DNA of 8,222 nt from JADGHQ01 sp045805385 (GTDB lineage: Bacteria > Actinomycetota > Thermoleophilia > Solirubrobacterales > Thermoleophilaceae), in assembly GCA_045805385.1 (NCBI GenBank), contig JBJMLG010000118.1:1-8222 (forward strand), written 5' to 3'. Below the pieces are notes generated by a model. It saw only the letters and a list, made by a program, of their open reading frames with translations, was not told the origin of the DNA and did no database searches. Below are positions 5,605 through 8,222 of this stretch, in pieces (the first letter of the stretch is position 1; each line of letters starts with the position of its first letter). The position numbers and the translations under genes are program-made.

Positions 5605-6006
5605 ATGACGCCTGCGGGCGAAGCCGGGCGGCGCGGCCGCCGACGGCGGCTGTCGCGCAGCGCCGAGTTCGACCGGGTCTACCGGGAGGGCCGCTCGCAC
5701 GCGAACCGCTACCTGGTGGTGCACTCCTTCCCTCGCTCCGCGAGCGAGGACGATCCGCCGCGGCTTGGTGTGTCGGTGGGTCGCAAGGTGGGCGGAGCGG
5801 TGGAGCGCAACCGCGTGAAGCGGCTGCTCCGCGAGGCGTTCTGGAACGCCGAGGCGAAGCTGCCTGCCGGGCACGACTTCGTGGTGGTCGCCCGGCCGGA
5901 CGCCGGCGAGCTCGCGCGCACGCGCGGGGAAGAGGGCATCGAGGAGGCTCTCCGCGAGGTCCTTCGCTCTGCCGGCGTGTCGGACGGCGGCGAGGAGGCG
6001 GCATGA
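5605..6006 (+). CDS. rnpA: Ribonuclease P protein component
   Basis: Protein cofactor of RNase P, which removes 5' leaders from pre-tRNAs together with the catalytic RNA. It has 133 residues. LSRSAEFDRVYREGR at 16-30 begins the conserved fold. The RNR signature GRKVGGAVERNRVKRLLRE at 59-77 binds the RNA subunit and pre-tRNA, and DFVVVARPDA at 91-100 is also typical. The first 15 residues are a basic, low-complexity extension. The ATG at 5605 is 2 bp after the rpmH stop, with no strong Shine-Dalgarno, so it is likely coupled to rpmH. The 3' end overlaps yidD through ATGA. Confidence 0.96.
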   Translation: MTPAGEAGRRGRRRRLSRSAEFDRVYREGRSHANRYLVVHSFPRSASEDDPPRLGVSVGRKVGGAVERNRVKRLLREAFWNAEAKLPAGHDFVVVARPDAGELARTRGEEGIEEALREVLRSAGVSDGGEEAA

Positions 6007-6266
6007 GCGCCGTGCGAGCTGCCGCCACGGGGCCGATAAGGCTCTACCAGAGGTTGATATCACCGGCGATGCCTAGGCGCTGCAAGTACCACCCGACGTG
6101 CTCGGAGTACGCGGTGCAGGCGGTGCGGTCCTACGGCATACTGCGTGGGCTCGTGCTCGCCGCCTGGCGCCTGCTTCGGTGCAACCCCTGGAGCCACGGC
6201 GGCGTCGATCACGTCGAGCAGCAGACCATCTTCCGCCGGCGCGAGCCGGCCCCGAGGAGCTCCTGA
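6003..6266 (+). CDS. yidD: Membrane protein insertion efficiency factor YidD
   Basis: A small (87 residues) membrane-associated protein thought to assist YidC-dependent insertion of inner-membrane proteins. The family hallmarks are intact: CKYHPTCSEYA at 27-37 with two cysteines, and RLLRCNPWSHGGVD at 56-69 with a third. The N-terminal amphipathic segment (PIRLYQRLISP at 11-21) is typical of its membrane association. The ATG overlaps the rnpA stop (ATGA), and a strong AGGAGG at 5993-5998 lies 4 nt upstream. yidC begins 8 bp after its stop. Confidence 0.95.
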   Translation: MSAVRAAATGPIRLYQRLISPAMPRRCKYHPTCSEYAVQAVRSYGILRGLVLAAWRLLRCNPWSHGGVDHVEQQTIFRRREPAPRSS

Positions 6267-6274
6267 CCAGCGCC
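6254..6274 (+). promoter_or_regulatory. yidC Shine-Dalgarno, long spacing, in palindrome
   Basis: GAGGAG at 6254-6259 lies within the 3' end of yidD and 15 nt from the yidC ATG. It overlaps a perfect palindrome AGGAGCTCCT at 6255-6264. No closer ribosome-binding sequence is visible, so yidC is probably expressed partly by coupling to yidD termination at 6264-6266. Confidence 0.4.
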
Positions 6275-7153
6275 ATGTATCTCGCGAACGTCCTTCAGCC
6301 GCTGATCGATTTCAACGACGCGATCCTGAAGTTCTGGCACAACAGCGTCGGGCTGCCGTGGGGCTGGTCGATCGTCGCCCTCACCTTCTGCATCCGGTTG
6401 CTGATCCTGCCGCTGACGTTCCGGCAGGTGCGCTCGATGCAGTCGCTGCAGCGGCTACAGCCCGAGCTCAAGAAGATCCAGGAGCGCTACAAGGACGACA
6501 AGCAGCGCCTCAACGAGGAGATGATGAAGTTCTACCGGGAGCACAAGGTGAACCCGCTGGGCTCCTGTCTCCCACTTGTCCTTCAGTTCCCGTTCTTCAT
6601 CTCGCTCTTCTATCTGCTGAGGGGTGACAAGTTCAAAGCCGACATCGCCGGCGAGGCGGCCTTCGGCTTCATCCCCAATCTCGGCGAGCCGCTCACCGGG
6701 CACACCGGCCCGCTCATCTTCATGATCGTGCTGTACGTGGCGACGCAGCTCGGCTCGACGCTCGTCTCGGCCCAGACGATGACCGACAAGAACCAGCGCC
6801 GGATCTTCATGGCGCTGCCGTTCCTGTTCGTCCCGTTCGTGATCAACTTCCCTGCCGGCCTGCTCGTGTACTGGTGCACGACCAACATCTGGACGATCGG
6901 CCAGCAGCTCTTCATCCGGCGCTTCCTGCCGCCGCCCGAGCCAATCCCAGCCGGGGCCGTCGCGGCCGCTCCCGCTCCCGCCCGCAAGGCGGCGGGAGGA
7001 AACGCGTCCAAGGCAGCGGAGCCCGTCCAGAAGCGGCGCGAGCGCCCGCGGGCGGCGAAGGCCGAGGCCGGCGGCGATGGAGCGAACGGCGCCCGGAAAG
7101 CACCACCGCCCTCGCCGCGCAAGAAGAAGAAGAGGACCGGCCGGCGGCGGTAG
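6275..7153 (+). CDS. yidC: Membrane protein insertase YidC
   Basis: Inserts and folds inner-membrane proteins, alone or with SecYEG. It has 292 residues of the short Gram-positive/actinobacterial type, without the large periplasmic P1 domain. A membrane segment at about 29-49 contains Arg41, the likely conserved positive charge of the hydrophilic groove (LTFCIRLLILPLTFRQVRSM). A cytoplasmic helical hairpin spans about 50-92. Further membrane segments lie near 97-115, 145-166, 178-194 and 196-214, with NFPAGLLVYW at 191-200 characteristic of the family. The tail after 217 is Pro/Ala-rich and strongly basic (PRKKKKRTGRRR at the end), as expected for ribosome contact. No lipobox is present at the N-terminus. 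The ATG at 6275 fits the usual short N-terminus; the frame is open further upstream, but that part overlaps yidD and is not family-like. Confidence 0.96.
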   Translation: MYLANVLQPLIDFNDAILKFWHNSVGLPWGWSIVALTFCIRLLILPLTFRQVRSMQSLQRLQPELKKIQERYKDDKQRLNEEMMKFYREHKVNPLGSCLPLVLQFPFFISLFYLLRGDKFKADIAGEAAFGFIPNLGEPLTGHTGPLIFMIVLYVATQLGSTLVSAQTMTDKNQRRIFMALPFLFVPFVINFPAGLLVYWCTTNIWTIGQQLFIRRFLPPPEPIPAGAVAAAPAPARKAAGGNASKAAEPVQKRRERPRAAKAEAGGDGANGARKAPPPSPRKKKKRTGRRR

Positions 7154-7157
7154 CGGA

Positions 7158-7847
7158 ATGGCGGGGGAGCGCGTGGACAGGGACAGCATCACGGCGGAGG
7201 CCGAGGGCTCGACGCTCGGCGAGGCGCGCTGGAACGCGGTCAAGGAGCTCGAGCCGCGCTACCCCGGGCTGACCGCGGACTGCGTGAGCTTCGAGACGCT
7301 CGAGGAGGGTGACTCGGAGGGCGGCTCCCCAGCGCGGGTGCGCGCGGACGTGGACGTGGAGGCTTGGGAGCGGATCGCGGCCGAGGAGCCCGAGGATCCG
7401 GCCGAGCGCGTGCGCGCGCTCGTCGGGCGCATCGTGCTAGCGCTCGGCCTGCGGGCAACCGTCGACATCAGCGAGGACGCCGACGAGATCCGCGCGACCG
7501 TCAACGGCGACGACCTCGGCCTGCTGATCGGTAAGCACGGGACCACGATCGACTCGATCCAGCACCTCGCGGTGCGGATCGCGTTCCGCGCTGACGCGGA
7601 GCGCAAGCGGATCGTGGTCGACGCGGCCGGCTATCGCGAGCGCCGCCAGGCGGCCCTGCAGAGGAGCGCAGACCGCGCCGTCGACGACGCGATCTCGTTC
7701 AAGCGCCCAGTGGAGCTCGAGCCGATGTCGGCCGCGGATCGCAAGATCGTCCACGACTACCTCGCCGGGCGTGGAGATGTGACGACTCACAGCGAGGGCG
7801 ACGAGCCAGATCGTCGCCTGGTCGTCTCTCCCGTCAGGCCCGACTGA
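7158..7847 (+). CDS. khpB: KhpB/Jag RNA-binding protein (Jag-N, KH, R3H)
   Basis: RNA-binding protein of 229 residues, of the family (Jag/KhpB/EloR) implicated in post-transcriptional control and cell elongation or division in Gram-positive bacteria. The Jag-N domain is at about 9-50 (ITAEAEGSTLGEARWNAVKE). A type II KH domain is at about 98-155 with the GxxG loop LIGKHGTTID at 123-132, followed by an R3H domain at about 165-225 with R195-x3-H199 in DRKIVHDYL. The segment between Jag-N and KH (about 50-85) is acidic. The ATG at 7158 is 4 bp after the yidC stop; an upstream in-frame ATG (7077) lies inside yidC and encodes a non-family extension, so it was rejected. GTG at 7173 is a less likely alternative start. 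The cellular role in this lineage is inferred. Confidence 0.93.
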   Translation: MAGERVDRDSITAEAEGSTLGEARWNAVKELEPRYPGLTADCVSFETLEEGDSEGGSPARVRADVDVEAWERIAAEEPEDPAERVRALVGRIVLALGLRATVDISEDADEIRATVNGDDLGLLIGKHGTTIDSIQHLAVRIAFRADAERKRIVVDAAGYRERRQAALQRSADRAVDDAISFKRPVELEPMSAADRKIVHDYLAGRGDVTTHSEGDEPDRRLVVSPVRPD

Positions 7848-7853
7848 CGCCTC

Positions 7854-8222
7854 CTGAGCGTTTCACGGGAAACGCTCGAGGCTCTCGCGGCCCGTTATGG
7901 GCTCCCGGCCGGCGTATCCGACCGCTTCGCGGCGTTGCTCGAGGCGCTGGCGGCTGAGCCCGACCCGCCGACCACCGTTCGGAATCCAGACGAGGCCGTC
8001 CGCCAGCACATCGCGGACAGCTTGAGTGGGCTCGAGCTCGAGGAGCTGCGTTCCGCACGCGCGATCGCGGATATCGGCGCCGGCGCGGGCTTTCCCGGCT
8101 TGGCGCTGGCGGCCGCGCTGCCTCGCGCGCGGCTGGACCTGGTGGAGGCCACGCGGCGGAAATGCGAGGTGATCGAGCGGATGGCTCGAGCGGCCGGGCT
8201 CCCGAACGCTCACGCGATCCCC
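7854..8222 (+). CDS. rsmG: 16S rRNA (guanine-N7) methyltransferase RsmG, N-terminal part (cut by right edge)
   Basis: SAM-dependent methyltransferase (GidB) that modifies G527 of 16S rRNA. The visible 123 codons include the motif I SAM-binding loop ADIGAGAGFPGLALA (72-86) and LDLVEATRRKCEVIERM (94-110), with the preceding family-like VRNPDEAVRQHIADSL (42-57). The start is uncertain. The frame opens directly after the khpB TGA (7845-7847), in the same frame, and there is no ATG or GTG, and no TTG before 7935. A CTG at 7854 is the only plausible near-cognate start that keeps the N-terminal helix (SVSRETLEALAARYGLP). TTG at 7935 would remove about 27 residues. No Shine-Dalgarno is seen for either. 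The gene lies 6 bp after khpB if CTG is used. The function is certain; the start is not. Confidence 0.92.
   Translation, partial: MSVSRETLEALAARYGLPAGVSDRFAALLEALAAEPDPPTTVRNPDEAVRQHIADSLSGLELEELRSARAIADIGAGAGFPGLALAAALPRARLDLVEATRRKCEVIERMARAAGLPNAHAIP
7856..7877. promoter_or_regulatory. parS: Candidate parS (ParB-binding) site in the 5' end of rsmG
   Basis: The 22-bp sequence consists of perfect 9-bp inverted arms GAGCGTTTC (7856-7864) and GAAACGCTC (7869-7877) around ACGG. Its core GTTTCACGGGAAAC (7860-7873) differs at one position from the conserved parS core GTTTCACGTGAAAC. The site overlaps the beginning of rsmG, where the codons read V-S-R-E-T. The place fits: in many bacteria rsmG is followed by parA and parB, and parS sites cluster near the origin. 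A transcription terminator after khpB is the alternative, but there is no T-tract and rsmG continues through it. Confidence 0.65.

Noticed and set aside
6455..7243. Long minus-strand open frame (262 codons) opposite yidC and khpB
   Set aside because: Antisense shadow with low-complexity, charged composition; yidC on the plus strand explains the region fully.
7856..7877. Intrinsic terminator after khpB
   Set aside because: No T-tract follows, the rsmG coding frame runs through it, and the core matches parS much better than a generic hairpin would.
1..8222. Mobile elements, CRISPR arrays, tRNA or rRNA genes, defence or biosynthetic genes
   Set aside because: None found; the window is filled by conserved housekeeping genes around the origin, and no repeat arrays, transposase motifs or cloverleaf-like sequences were seen.

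Overview
This window is the replication-origin neighbourhood of a high-GC bacterial chromosome. The gene order, the TTGTCCACA-type DnaA box, the DciA (DUF721) gene between recF and gyrB, and the YidC type all point to Actinomycetota. The dnaA-dnaN-recF-dciA-gyrB order with no gnd between dnaN and recF, together with the protein style, suggests a deep class such as Thermoleophilia (Solirubrobacterales/Gaiellales-like). That class assignment is an inference from memory of such genomes, not a search result.

The left half is on the minus strand, reading right to left from the origin: dnaA (initiator), dnaN (sliding clamp), recF (gap repair), dciA (helicase loader) and gyrB (gyrase B, cut by the left edge). 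dnaN, recF and dciA are tightly packed: there are 10 bp between dnaN and recF, and recF and dciA share a TGATG stop/start. gyrB is separated from dciA by 204 bp that hold a perfect DnaA box.

The centre (5055-5467) is the divergent dnaA/rpmH intergenic region with one perfect actinobacterial DnaA box. It is the likely oriC or part of it. A further weak DnaA-like box lies in the 127-bp dnaA-dnaN spacer.

The right half is on the plus strand and is the conserved cluster rpmH (L34), rnpA (RNase P protein), yidD, yidC (membrane insertase), khpB/jag (RNA-binding protein) and rsmG (16S rRNA m7G methyltransferase, cut by the right edge). Gaps are at most 8 bp, so this is almost certainly one transcription unit. 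A near-consensus parS (ParB-binding) palindrome is embedded in the first codons of rsmG.

Together the genes cover initiation (DnaA, DciA), elongation (DnaN), topology (GyrB), repair (RecF), a segregation site, and coupled ribosome, RNase P and membrane-insertion functions. No mobile element, CRISPR array or novel multi-gene system is visible. The most unusual signals are regulatory: the regions upstream of dnaA and gyrB share an ordered set of motifs at almost the same distance from the start codon; rsmG has no canonical start codon; and several genes have long Shine-Dalgarno spacings with self-complementary sequence.
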